Shown piece by piece: positions 51,053-61,200 of a stretch of 64,000 nt of DNA (position 1 is its first letter; each line of letters starts with the position of its first letter). The stretch covers positions 326,091-390,090 of the forward strand of contig NZ_JBKEIT010000004.1 in assembly GCF_046365375.1 (NCBI RefSeq), written 5' to 3'. Origin of the DNA: Butyricimonas muris (GTDB taxonomy: Bacteria; Bacteroidota; Bacteroidia; Bacteroidales; Marinifilaceae). Made by a program: the position numbers and the translations under genes. A model generated the notes under the pieces. That model was not told the DNA's origin, made no database searches, and saw nothing but the letters and a program-made list of their open reading frames with translations.

Positions 51053-53827
51053 TTATTTTGACCGTATTACAATGTCCACGCATGTTGCCGAACCGAAGAA
51101 CTTTTTGGCAACCTCGTGTACTACCTTGGCATTCAGTTTTTCAATCGGTTTCTCGAACATCACGGGAGAGTCGATATCTTTTCCCGTTTCCGCATAATAT
51201 CGTAAGGCTTCCTGCCAATGGGCGTTCCCTCGGTTTTCCAGCATATTGGCACGTCCTTTTTTCATCATTAATACCATATCTTCCACGTCTTCCTCGTTTA
51301 CACCTTCGGCGACGAGTTTGTCAATTTGCTCGTGGACGATGGCACGCATCCGGTCGCCTTTCTCCGTGTTGCTCTGGAAGTTGACGGCAATGGCTTGCGT
51401 GTGTGTCGGGTAAGCGTTATATGATGCGGCAACGTTTACCCCGTAGGCACCGCCCTCGTCTTCCCGGATGATATTCTGGTAACGGTTCGAGAGCACGAAA
51501 CGAATCACGTCGATAGCCAAATCCTCCACGGGTTTTAATTTCAGCGTGTTCGTGAACTCGATGTTCGTCATGTACTTGTTGTCCGGGATATTAGCCGTGA
51601 TGGTTTCCGTGATGGAACCTTCCTTTTTCAAGTCGTGTTGTGCGGCTTTTTCAACCCGGTGAATGGACGGGATGGCTCCAAGGTATTTCGCCACCAGTTT
51701 TTGTGCTTCTTCCCGTTGGATATTTCCTACCAGATAAAAGGTAAAGTCCGAGGCATCTTGGAAACGGTCATGATAGATGGCGACCATTTTGTCGTAATTC
51801 ATGGCATCGTAGAATTTGGCATCCTGTTTCCACAAGCGGGGAGAGTCTTTCACCCGTAACTTTTGCACCTGTTCCGCTATCGTGTCGTTTACCGTGCGGG
51901 GAGTGTTTTCCGCTTGTAGTCTGTTCAGGTACACGAATTTGTCAAAATCATTCCGGTCGAACCGGGGATGCTCGAAGAACAAATAGATGATTTGAAGTAA
52001 CATTTCCATTTCGTTGTTGTCACACACGCCGCTCACGCCCTCGAATGTTTCCCCGAGCGTGATATTGGGCTGCACGTGATGCCCTTTCAGTATCTCCTGC
52101 ATCATCTGCACGTTGTGCTTGTACAGCCCGGAATACATCGCTAGCGTTGATAATGCCGAGGCTGACGGCAGGTCTTCTGCCGGGAGCAATGACATCCCGC
52201 CGGAACTTTCGCCCAACAGGCTCACCTTGATTCCGTTCTGGTCGCTGAATTTGTAGTATACTTTGCAGCCGTTCGACAACGTCCATTCCTCGGCATCCAG
52301 CATCTTGATCGGTTTGGTTTTCACGATCTCTCCGCCTTTTACCTCGTAATCCAGCAAGGGAACCGCTTTGATTTCTTCGGCAGCCGCTGCGGCTTCAACA
52401 TCTTTGGCTGCTTGCATAATATTCACGATTTCCTCCTTTGTCGGGAAATCGTAATCCGGGTCGTTGCCCTGCATGATAAACACCCAGTTCTTGCTATCGC
52501 TGTTCCATGAGGCAATCCAGTCCTGTATGTCTTTTGCCGTGAGTTCCGACAGTATCTCCCTCGACAGGGCAATGTCTTCCTCGATGCTCGTGAGCGGCTT
52601 CCCTTCCAGGAAATTATTTTGGTACATTTGCACGTAAATCTCGTTCGGGAATTTGTCCTTGTTTTTTTCCGTCTCGTCCAGTCCGGAGAGATATGCCGTG
52701 ATCTGTTCTTTTACTTCTTTGTCGTTTATTCCGTAGCGGTGAACGCGTTCCAGTTCTTCCATCAAATCTTTCAAGGCTTGCCGTTCCTTGTTCGGGTAGG
52801 CTTCCACGTATATATTCCAACGGTCGTAATTTCGCACCAGTCCGCTGAACCCGACCGTGGTCTGCACGAACGCGGGGTCTTGGGTTTCGATATACTTTTG
52901 CAGGTATTTCTGCACGATCTGGTTGTAGAACATATTGATCAGGTTGACCTTCATCATCTCCTTCAACGAGGTGGGTGGTGTCTGGCGCACCCGTTTAAGC
53001 AGCGTCATGGACGATCCCGTCATTTCCTTGTCGAACGCTTTCGTGTAGAACGGTTCGCTATTGTCCGGGATCTCGTATACCAACCGGGGTTTCGGATTCT
53101 CCCGTTTCGGGATGGGGTTGAAAAGACGCTGTATTTCCGCCTCTATTTTAGCGGCATCGATGTCTCCGACAATGATCACGGCTTGTAGATCCGGGCGGTA
53201 GAAGTCGTTGTAGTAAGCCCGCAATTCTTCGGGAGTGAAGTTGTTTATGATTTCTTCGCTGCCGATGACGTTACGAGTGGCGTACTTGCTGTTGTTGAAG
53301 ACGAGAGAGTCTGTTTGTTCTTTTAGGCGGGCACCCAGGTTCCGGCGCATCCGGCGTTCTTCCCGGATAACCCCTCTTTCTTTGTCTATTTCGTCCGGCT
53401 TGAGCAACAGGAAGCCCGACCAGTCCTTCATCACGAGAATGCAGGAATCTAGCAGTCCCGTGTCGTTCGTGGGAATCCCTGTCATGTAGTACACCGTTTC
53501 GTCCTGTCCCGTTTGGGCGTTAAAGCGTGTCACTCCCCGGCGTTTCAAGAAATTGGGAATCCCCTCCTTGAAGCTCTCGCTCCCGTTGAAAGCCATGTGT
53601 TCCAAGAAATGGGCAAGCCCGTTCTGGTTGTCTTCTTCCATAAGCGCTCCCACGTTCTGCACGAGATAAAAGTCTGCTTTTCCCGGCTGCATAGTCGTGT
53701 GGCGCACGTAGTAAGTTAATCCGTTGTTTAGTTTCCCGTGGCGGAACACGTTTGCATTATCTTGCGCGTGTAGCACTGCCGGGGTAAACAATCCGATAAC
53801 ACATATAAGAAGTAGTATTTTTTTCAT
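51053..53827 (-). CDS. M16-family zinc metallopeptidase, locus 2
   Basis: A signal peptide (MKKILLLICVIGLFTPAVLHAQ) is followed by two M16 repeats, giving 924 residues, as in insulinase/pitrilysin single-chain enzymes. The zinc motif HFLEHMAF (HxxEH) lies near residue 70 and the downstream glutamate is in the RGVIREERRMR region. The second half (SNGCKVYYKF, IVHEQIDKLVAEG) is the non-catalytic repeat. It is periplasmic or membrane-associated and cuts peptides rather than folded proteins. Its ATG overlaps the thioredoxin-fold gene stop by 4 bases. Placement at the end of a SusCD locus suggests breakdown of imported peptides. Confidence 0.93.
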   Translation of the reverse strand: MKKILLLICVIGLFTPAVLHAQDNANVFRHGKLNNGLTYYVRHTTMQPGKADFYLVQNVGALMEEDNQNGLAHFLEHMAFNGSESFKEGIPNFLKRRGVTRFNAQTGQDETVYYMTGIPTNDTGLLDSCILVMKDWSGFLLLKPDEIDKERGVIREERRMRRNLGARLKEQTDSLVFNNSKYATRNVIGSEEIINNFTPEELRAYYNDFYRPDLQAVIIVGDIDAAKIEAEIQRLFNPIPKRENPKPRLVYEIPDNSEPFYTKAFDKEMTGSSMTLLKRVRQTPPTSLKEMMKVNLINMFYNQIVQKYLQKYIETQDPAFVQTTVGFSGLVRNYDRWNIYVEAYPNKERQALKDLMEELERVHRYGINDKEVKEQITAYLSGLDETEKNKDKFPNEIYVQMYQNNFLEGKPLTSIEEDIALSREILSELTAKDIQDWIASWNSDSKNWVFIMQGNDPDYDFPTKEEIVNIMQAAKDVEAAAAAEEIKAVPLLDYEVKGGEIVKTKPIKMLDAEEWTLSNGCKVYYKFSDQNGIKVSLLGESSGGMSLLPAEDLPSASALSTLAMYSGLYKHNVQMMQEILKGHHVQPNITLGETFEGVSGVCDNNEMEMLLQIIYLFFEHPRFDRNDFDKFVYLNRLQAENTPRTVNDTIAEQVQKLRVKDSPRLWKQDAKFYDAMNYDKMVAIYHDRFQDASDFTFYLVGNIQREEAQKLVAKYLGAIPSIHRVEKAAQHDLKKEGSITETITANIPDNKYMTNIEFTNTLKLKPVEDLAIDVIRFVLSNRYQNIIREDEGGAYGVNVAASYNAYPTHTQAIAVNFQSNTEKGDRMRAIVHEQIDKLVAEGVNEEDVEDMVLMMKKGRANMLENRGNAHWQEALRYYAETGKDIDSPVMFEKPIEKLNAKVVHEVAKKFFGSATCVDIVIRSK

Positions 53828-55104
53828 AAGCCTTGTAACGATTGTTGGATAGCTTGTTGGAGTTGTTGCATCTCCATTTTGTTTTCGATTTGCGCGCTTG
53901 CCAAAAATGCCTGGTTATAGGATTGCTTTGCTTTGGCGTTGTCGCCCGTGTTTTTCAAGCAATCACCCATCATCATCAATAGGCGGGTACGGTTTGATGC
54001 ACCCACCTTATCGAATGTCAGGGCTTTGGCAATCCAGTTAATACATCTCCGGTAAGCGTTTTCCGACAACTTGCCCTCGTACACGACGGCGATGTCTTGT
54101 AAGGGTTGGAAATAATCATTCAACTCCGTCTTGTCGCCTTTTCCCGCAAGATAGGTATCCATCTTCTCGAAGAAAGTATTTTCGTCATGACGGTAAAGGC
54201 TGTACGTGGCATCGGCAAGTAGCGTGATGGCATCCAGCACGGAAAGGTTTCCGAACGAAAATCCCGCGTAAACGTCTTTCAAGTCCCCGTTCACCCGTTC
54301 GAGCCTTTTTTTGTAATTCAGATCTCCTTTTTTGCAGAGTTGGATGATGTACGAGTTGTTCAATGAAACCAAGTAACGAGCCACGTTGTCTTTCCCGATG
54401 CCCTCGGCAAATTTTTGGTAGTTCTGTGCCATGTAATCGAAAATGGGGTCTTCCTTGGAAGTCGTGCGGTGGTACATGGTCAGTACTAGGAAATCAGCCT
54501 CGTTCGCCATGTTCTCTATTTTCTTGTTTTTCAAGTATTCCGGGAATAGGCTTTCGATACGGGTTCCCCATTTCTGTTGGTTGTATCCCTCTTGCATGGC
54601 TATAAACGCCGGAGCCTCGATCAGCAATTGTTGTTGCACGTCCAAGTCATTTTTTTTCTTCTTGTATTTCTCGTACAATTTCTCGAAACTTAATTCCTCT
54701 CCCGTGGCAATCTTTGCCTCTTTGACAAGCGATTCGGCAGGAACGGCTCCCTGTACCCGGCGCATTTCTTTGCCGTCCCGGCTGATAAATACCATGGTCG
54801 GCAATGCCGTTACATTATATTTCTTCGCGATATCTTTGTTCTCTTTGGCATCCACGTCTACCTGCACGCACACGAAATGGGCATTGAAAAATTCCCCTAC
54901 TTCTTTTTGCGTGAACACGTCGCTTGCCATCATTTTGCATGGTCCGCACCATTCCGCGAAGAAATCCACGAACAAATCTTTTTTCTCTTGTTGTGCTTTC
55001 TTTAAAGCCTCGTCAAATGTACCTTTAAACAGCGTCATTTGAGCCGATAAGTTTCCCAGTACTCCTAATATTAGGAATACCATTAAATAAAATGTCTTTT
55101 TCAT
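53824..55104 (-). CDS. Thioredoxin-fold lipoprotein-like or secreted protein, locus 2
   Basis: I chose ATG 55104 (MKKTFYLMVFLILGVLGNLSAQ), giving a signal peptide and 426 residues; the longer frame to 55206 would begin inside the palindrome region. A thioredoxin domain at about 25-145 has VDFFAEWCGPCKMMASDVF and the cis-proline motif TALPTMVFISRDG. The C-terminal 280 residues are helical and TPR-like (TLLADATYSLYRHDENTF, GDCLKNTGDNAKAKQSYNQ). It is periplasmic and likely reduces disulfides. It is coupled to the M16 peptidase by an ATGA overlap, as expected for joint work on cysteine-containing peptides. Confidence 0.9.
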   Translation of the reverse strand: MKKTFYLMVFLILGVLGNLSAQMTLFKGTFDEALKKAQQEKKDLFVDFFAEWCGPCKMMASDVFTQKEVGEFFNAHFVCVQVDVDAKENKDIAKKYNVTALPTMVFISRDGKEMRRVQGAVPAESLVKEAKIATGEELSFEKLYEKYKKKKNDLDVQQQLLIEAPAFIAMQEGYNQQKWGTRIESLFPEYLKNKKIENMANEADFLVLTMYHRTTSKEDPIFDYMAQNYQKFAEGIGKDNVARYLVSLNNSYIIQLCKKGDLNYKKRLERVNGDLKDVYAGFSFGNLSVLDAITLLADATYSLYRHDENTFFEKMDTYLAGKGDKTELNDYFQPLQDIAVVYEGKLSENAYRRCINWIAKALTFDKVGASNRTRLLMMMGDCLKNTGDNAKAKQSYNQAFLASAQIENKMEMQQLQQAIQQSLQGL

Positions 55105-55128
55105 ATTGAATAAATTAAATAATAAGGG

Positions 55129-55162
55129 AAAAGATTGCGACAAAATTTTGTCGCAATCTTTT
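55129..55162. terminator. Perfect 34-base palindrome splitting locus 2
   Basis: AAAAGATTGCGACAAAA (55129-55145) is directly followed by its exact reverse complement (55146-55162), with no spacer. It starts 3 bases after the lipoprotein stop (minus strand). It can form a 15- to 17-bp hairpin, likely an intra-operon terminator or mRNA end that allows partial read-through. Confidence 0.75.
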
Positions 55163-55165
55163 AAA

Positions 55166-55951
55166 TTATTCGTCCGGCATAGGTACAGGGGCTTCTTCCG
55201 GAACATCTTTTAAGATCACCGTGAATACATCTTCGATAATCTTTGATCTTCCTTCATTTTCGACTTCTAGGGTCAGGAGATACGTTCCGACGGGTACTTC
55301 CGGGTTATATTTCACGCTAATTTGCCCGTGTCCTTTTACTTCGACATAATCCATAAACTTGGCTGCGTTTTCCGAGTTGTCGCTCTTTACGTCAACGACA
55401 CGAAAATACAAGATAGCTGTTCCTTTAACTCCATCGATTTCGGATGAAAGATATGGAAGTTTATAATCTACTTTGTTTTTCCAAGTTTCGATATCTTTTT
55501 TCAGTATTTCCAGAGATTCGATACCCATTTCTGTTGCAAGATTATTTAGTTTCAAGGATAGTTCATCAAGTTCCGTTTGAAGGGGTGTTATCCCGTATTT
55601 CTCATCTACCTTTGCCGTGAGTTTTTCCCATGCATCAGGATCATCCCAAAAATCGTCTTCATCCGCCTCAAACCACAACTCATCGTCCCAATACTCATCG
55701 CTATTTTTGATGTCGTCAATTTGGTTATCAAGTTCTTCTATTCTGTCTTGAATTTCTTGACTTTCCAAGTAAAACGAAGCTTCTATGTTCTTCACTCTCT
55801 GTAACTCGTTTTCTGCTTTCGTGATAACAATCATAGTGTCATCGGGATACCCGGCTGTTTCACCTACAATCAAATATCCCACGGTAATATCATGGCACGC
55901 GTAGCATAATCCCGCGGCAACAAATGCCAGTAAATAGATCAATTTTTTCAT
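55166..55951 (-). CDS. Unrecognised coiled-coil lipoprotein, locus 2
   Basis: The 261-residue protein has a secretion signal ending LCYACH, with a Cys near residue 19, so it is probably a lipoprotein. The segment GYLIVGETAGYPDDTMIV is followed by a long acidic coiled coil (about 50-160, with EIQDRIEELDNQIDDIK and WDDELWFEADEDDFWDD). The end (about 200-250, YNPEVPVGTYLLTLEVENEG) looks like an Ig- or PKD-like strand domain. I know no named family. It lies between the fasciclin-like gene (12-base gap) and the palindrome, so it belongs to the SusCD part of the locus and may be a surface ligand-binding accessory. Confidence 0.7.
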   Translation of the reverse strand: MKKLIYLLAFVAAGLCYACHDITVGYLIVGETAGYPDDTMIVITKAENELQRVKNIEASFYLESQEIQDRIEELDNQIDDIKNSDEYWDDELWFEADEDDFWDDPDAWEKLTAKVDEKYGITPLQTELDELSLKLNNLATEMGIESLEILKKDIETWKNKVDYKLPYLSSEIDGVKGTAILYFRVVDVKSDNSENAAKFMDYVEVKGHGQISVKYNPEVPVGTYLLTLEVENEGRSKIIEDVFTVILKDVPEEAPVPMPDE

Positions 55952-55963
55952 TGTTCTTTCAGT

Positions 55964-56659
55964 TTAAAAGTTTCCCATCGCGAAGCCGTAATCCATGGAG
56001 TTTATCACTCCGGTTGTGGTCTGTATATCAGTAGAAGCAATCCTATGGTTGGATGAGGTGTTCCGTCGCCGGGCGATCCAAAGGACTTTGGCACCGGCAT
56101 CTTTCAACTCGTCATAGTCACCCGGTACCATCCATGTAAAAATTTCGTCACCGTATAACGTGGTAAATGGCTTGCCTCCGCTTTCGACATACTTTTGGTC
56201 TACTAATAACCGATTCCCCCGCGGCATGTCTTTCAGCATAATCTTTTGTTCGGGTACGATTAATTTTTTTAGTATCGCGGCACAGCTATCTGCCGGCATA
56301 TCTTCCACTTTGTTCCAATAGTCGTTGTCATCTACCGGAATTCCAGCTTCTTTTTTAGTATCCAATTCGCTGTTATGTTGTAGCATAAATCTTGCAATGG
56401 CTATATCGGTAATACCGAAAAAAGTGATCTGCTTGTATTGTCCGCTGCCATCGAAACAGGACTTCATCCCGGCGTGTTCGATCATGATCATCGTGGAATC
56501 CCAATCCACGGTTTGATTCTCGAAATATTGCCACATCGTGCAATCGTGAACTCCGTTTGCTAATCCACCGTCAATGTAATTATAGTCGGTGCAGGAGTAT
56601 AGGTTGACCAGTAACAGTAACGCTACTCCTTTTATTGTGTTTATTATTTTATTGTCCAT
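55964..56659 (-). CDS. Fasciclin-like lipoprotein, locus 2
   Basis: A signal ending NLYSC (Cys near residue 23) starts the protein. The rest resembles one FAS1 (fasciclin) domain: HDCTMWQYFENQTVDWDS at the N-terminal helix, QITFFGITDIAIARFM in the H1-box position, and TTGVINSMDYGF in the H2-box position. The 231-residue length fits a single domain. FAS1 proteins mediate surface adhesion or ligand binding. Its start overlaps the susD 3' end by 16 bases, so it is tightly coupled to SusD. Confidence 0.7.
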   Translation of the reverse strand: MDNKIINTIKGVALLLLVNLYSCTDYNYIDGGLANGVHDCTMWQYFENQTVDWDSTMIMIEHAGMKSCFDGSGQYKQITFFGITDIAIARFMLQHNSELDTKKEAGIPVDDNDYWNKVEDMPADSCAAILKKLIVPEQKIMLKDMPRGNRLLVDQKYVESGGKPFTTLYGDEIFTWMVPGDYDELKDAGAKVLWIARRRNTSSNHRIASTDIQTTTGVINSMDYGFAMGNF

Positions 56660-58203
56660 ATTGACCAGTATGTATTTTGTTTCATGAGTGTATTCTTATT
56701 GGATGCTTGATCGCTAATGGGGAGGTAAAGAGCCCCGTTTTTTATATCTTCCTCCTTTAAGGTAATATAATTTCCCTGTAATTCGTCACGAACGTACCCG
56801 TTTCTCACGATATCGTAATAGCGGCGAGTTTCACCGAACAATTCGCGGTCGCGTTCGTCAAAAATTTCTCTTAGCAGAGCTGTTTTTTCCTTGGAACCCG
56901 TGTAACCTTCAAGTCCGGCACGGTGACGGATGCGGTTCAAGTCTGCAACGGCGTCCGGCATACCTAAATGAGCACGGCATTCTGCTCTCAGTAGGATTAA
57001 ATCGGCTAGCCGCCAGTATACCCGGTTGCCTTCCATAGCGATCAATTTCGTACCATCTTTATTGGTTTCGGGATTGACAGAATAAACGGGTTCGCGCCAT
57101 TTATTGAGATAGGCATATAAGGGAATCCGCTCTTTATCTATATTTTCATCATCATCATCGTCATAAGGATTCTCTCCCAATTTGAGCCAGTACTCTTTGC
57201 GGCGTAGGTCTTTTTCGTCCGGGTACAATGCCTTCACGTCCTCCACGCTGATTTTGGTATTATCGGCACCTGTCTCGATTTCCCACGGATTGGTTACGCC
57301 ATTGGGGAAATTGATCAGTTCAAATCCCGGATACTGTTTTAGTAAAAATACTATATCGTAGTTATCTTGATCCTGTTGGTTTGTTTCCAATGCAAAAATC
57401 ACTTCTGTCACGTCGCGTGCACTTCCAAGTGTCTTCTCGACAAGATCTTTCATGCTCACGAGATCGTAAGTCCCTGCTTTGCCTTCAATCACGAGAGATG
57501 CTTCTTCCTCCGCTTTTTTCCAGTATTTGTCATCGTTGTACAATCCTCCCATCCACGCGTAGATATTAGCGAGTAACGTGTGAACCGATCCGATACTGGC
57601 GTATTGTCGGCTATACACGTTCTCTCCTTGGGCATCAGTCAGTTTGTCGTGTGTCGGTAGGATCAAGGCTGTTTCCGCTGCACGGATAGCGTACGCCAGA
57701 ATCGTGTCCACCGGGCTTTTGGCTTTAGGAGAGGGATCCTCTGTCCTGGGGGCTATCGGGGCATCGCCCCATTGTCTCGCGATCTCGAAATACATCAATC
57801 CCTTGATGAAATTTGCCTGGGCTATCCAATAATCAGCACGTTCTTCTGAAACATTCTCGAAACGATGCCTGTTATCTTCCAGCATATTTGCCAAATAAAT
57901 GGTTTTATAATAGTCAGACCAACCTTGTATGTGTTTTACAATTTCCTGTTGTTCGAAATTTCGGAACGGAAAATTTCCACTGGAAGCATCCGTACAATAT
58001 AGACCGGCAACATCTAATTGAGACAAACTGGGATTTGCTAATATTGTTCTTTCAAAACCAAGCATAGTGATGAAAATATCTTCAATATCTTGTTCGCTTT
58101 GGAAATAATTGCGATAAGTCACGGATACTTCCGAGTCCACGTTCAACCAATCGTTGCACGAGAACAGGGGGGAAAATAAAATGAGAATTAGTATTTTTTT
58201 CAT
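56644..58203 (-). CDS. SusD/RagB-family surface lipoprotein, locus 2
   Basis: The start is MKKILILILF (58203); ATG 58209 would add MI. The lipoprotein signal ends SPLFSC, followed by NDWLNVDSEVSVT. The TPR-like helix WIAQANFIKGLMYFEIARQWG and the C-terminal signatures YWRLADLILLRAECRAHLG and FDERDRELFGETRRYYDIVR are typical. The length, about 519, is normal. It follows susC by 11 bases and should cap the SusC barrel at the surface. Ligand specificity cannot be read from sequence. Confidence 0.94.
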   Translation of the reverse strand: MKKILILILFSPLFSCNDWLNVDSEVSVTYRNYFQSEQDIEDIFITMLGFERTILANPSLSQLDVAGLYCTDASSGNFPFRNFEQQEIVKHIQGWSDYYKTIYLANMLEDNRHRFENVSEERADYWIAQANFIKGLMYFEIARQWGDAPIAPRTEDPSPKAKSPVDTILAYAIRAAETALILPTHDKLTDAQGENVYSRQYASIGSVHTLLANIYAWMGGLYNDDKYWKKAEEEASLVIEGKAGTYDLVSMKDLVEKTLGSARDVTEVIFALETNQQDQDNYDIVFLLKQYPGFELINFPNGVTNPWEIETGADNTKISVEDVKALYPDEKDLRRKEYWLKLGENPYDDDDDENIDKERIPLYAYLNKWREPVYSVNPETNKDGTKLIAMEGNRVYWRLADLILLRAECRAHLGMPDAVADLNRIRHRAGLEGYTGSKEKTALLREIFDERDRELFGETRRYYDIVRNGYVRDELQGNYITLKEEDIKNGALYLPISDQASNKNTLMKQNTYWSIWTIK

Positions 58204-58214
58204 AATCATAAACT

Positions 58215-61200
58215 TTAAAAATTAACGGTTAATCCGATAGTAAATTTGCGCGGTAGTGGATAACCATTTAGTCCATCGATTCCCGAGGTTATATCTATGA
58301 TTTCCGGATCAACCCCCGAATAGTTCGTGAGTAAGAATAGATTTTCTCCCGTGATGAACACGCGTGCGCTTCTGAGCCCGAGTTTTTTTGCGAACTGTTC
58401 GTGCAGATTGTATCCCAGCGTGAGTTGTTTCAGGCGTATCATACTTACATTTTCGATATCACAATCATATCGTCCGTTATATTGTGTTCGTTCTCCGTGT
58501 TGTATCAAGTAGGGATACTCGGGATTTTTACTGTCCGGACCTGTCCATGACGATACTTTCCTGATATCAAGATTTAGGGCACTTCCCTTATCACTGGGTT
58601 GGATTTCTATATCGTCGTATACTTTCAATATATGTCTTCCCAGCGAGTAAGTGAAGAATATGTTTACATCAAATTGTTTCCATTTGATTTCGTTGATAAA
58701 CCCTCCGTGTGCAAGGGGAAGGGGACTGGCAGCATAATACATATCGTTTGATGAAATCGAACCGTTATTATCCAGGTCGAGAATTCTTCGAGTACCGGGA
58801 GTGAATATCCCTCCTACCAAGCTTTTAAGTGGTTGAGGTACACCCCATGCAGACGCATAAATGGGAACTTCGTCCATCGAGTTGTAGAACCCGTCTGTTT
58901 TATATGCTTTTATATTGTACAATCCTTTTCCAATGATATTTTCATTAAAATCGTACCCGTCACTACTTTTCTTGAAGCGGTTCCAGTTGCGGGTAGCGTT
59001 CAGTTTCATTCGCCATTTCACGGTTGTTTCCCGGAAGATGTCGGCAGTCAATTCCAGTTCCAAGCCTTCGTTTGATACGCCTAGTGCATTTTGCCACTGG
59101 AAGGTCTGGAAATTCAAGTCTCCCGGAAGAGTCATCTGTTGCAGTTGTCCCTTGGTATTCCGGTAGTAATAATCCAAAGTGAACTTGAGGCGGTAATTAA
59201 GAAAACTTACGTCCAATCCGATGTCATATTGGTCCGTTTTCTCCCAGCTTAACTTCTGGTTCAGTAATCCTCCCTCGGTATCTGGTTGCATACCCTGGTT
59301 GCCCAAGAACACCTGATGTGAACTCGAGATTAAACCGTGGGCGAGATAAGGTTGTGAGAATTTTTGTCCTGAACGTCCCCAGCTTGCGCGGATTTTACCG
59401 AAACTCAACCAATAGAGGGGTTTCATGAACGATTCGTCCGAGAATGCCCAGCCCGCGGCAACGGAGGGGAATGTAGCCCACCGCACGTCCTCGCCGAATA
59501 CAGATGAACCGTCCCGGCGAATGGTCGCTTCAAACATATATTTTTCTTTGTAATCATACCTTAACCGTCCGAAGTAACTGTTCATGCGTTCTTCTTGGAG
59601 GCTGGAATTATATTCAAAAGCGGATTTATATTGCGGTGCTTCGTCTTTGTTCGAATTGATATTGTTCACTCCGTTAGTTCCTCCCCAGATTCCGCTTGCG
59701 TAATGAACATAATCGTTCGGTCCGCCGATGGCTTTCCCCTGGTTCGAGTAAGATTGGTCTTTTTGAAAGGAGAGTCCTAACAGAATGTTAAAGTGGTGGT
59801 CTTGCTTGATCTTGAAATCATAAGTCAATAGGTTTTCGTTCAAGATGGAAATGTTTTTCGTGATTGTTCCTTTGCTTGTGGAACGGTGGAAGTCTTTGTC
59901 CAGCGTGCTTGGTTCGAAATTATTCTGATTTTGTTGATTGTAGTCAATAGCGCCCGATACACGTAGATTCAGACCTCGTATGATATTATAATCCAGCACG
60001 AGATTGTAACGGAGTGAATAACTCTGGTTCTTTTCGATCTTCGAGTTCAAGTCTTTCAACATATATTCTTTAATATAATCTTCCCCGGGTAATAAAGAGG
60101 ATTGATTTTGAAGTTCGACAGATATTCCCTCTACTTTTTGTCCGCTACCGCCTTTTCCTCCGCGGCTGCGGTCGCTATAAGAAAGGGAAATCTGATTGTT
60201 AAGTTGAAGGCGTTTCGTGGGATTTGCCTGGACGTTTGAGATCACGTTCACCCGTTCGAATCCGCTTGACAGCATGATACCTTCCTCCTTGTAATAGCCG
60301 GCGCCGATCATGTAATTCATGGTTTCACTTCCACCGCTTGCCTGTAAATTCGCGTTGTACACGTTGGACGTGCGGAATGAGTATCTCCACCAATCCGTGG
60401 AATTGTTGTAAAATTCGTTCAGACTGTCTTGTAATGTATAGGCATTTCCTGCTCCGGATTTGTGTCCGAAGAAATAGTTGTACACGGGGTCTGTGTTCGT
60501 TGTGTATTTATATACCTCTTCGTAGGAAGTCGGCATAACCCATTTCCCGTCGGCATTCTGGTAAGGGTTCACCGTGTTGCGCAATGCGTTTATGTTATAC
60601 CGGCGAACTAAATTTCCACCGCTATGGTCGGGAGCTTCCGGTAGCCATGAAACAGAATAGGAGGCATTGGCTGTAAATTGAGCTTTACCCGAGCGTCCTT
60701 TCTTCGTGGTGATCAAGATGACTCCGTTTCCGGCACGGGAACCGTAGATGGCTGCCGATGCTGCATCTTTCAGTACTTCGATAGATTCAATCATAGAAGG
60801 ATCAATATCGGAAAGGGTGTTCGTGCCCGTAATTGGAGAAGTGAATGCTTGCATGGGGACTCCGTCAATCACGTAAAGTGGAGTTCCGTATTTTCGGTCG
60901 TCTCCTTCACCGCCATTATTATCGTTCCCTTTCGTGAAGAAAGAGTTATATCCCCGGATAGCCACGATGGAACCACCACCTCCGGGAGCACCGGAAAGGT
61001 TGTTGACTTCCACACCTGCCATGTGACCTTGTAACAAGCTTTCCAAGCTATGCGTCGGGAGTTCTTTCATCTCGTCGGCTTTCAGCGTGGAGATGGAACT
61101 GACCAGAGTCCGCTTTTTTTGCGAACCGTAGGCAACAACTTGTACCTCTTGCAATCCGGAGATGTCTTCCTGCATCTTCACCACGATTTGTTTTCCCTCG

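Noticed and set aside
55105..55206. Upstream extension of the thioredoxin-fold protein
   Set aside because: It reads through the 34-base palindrome and the end of the preceding gene and would place residues before a clean signal peptide.
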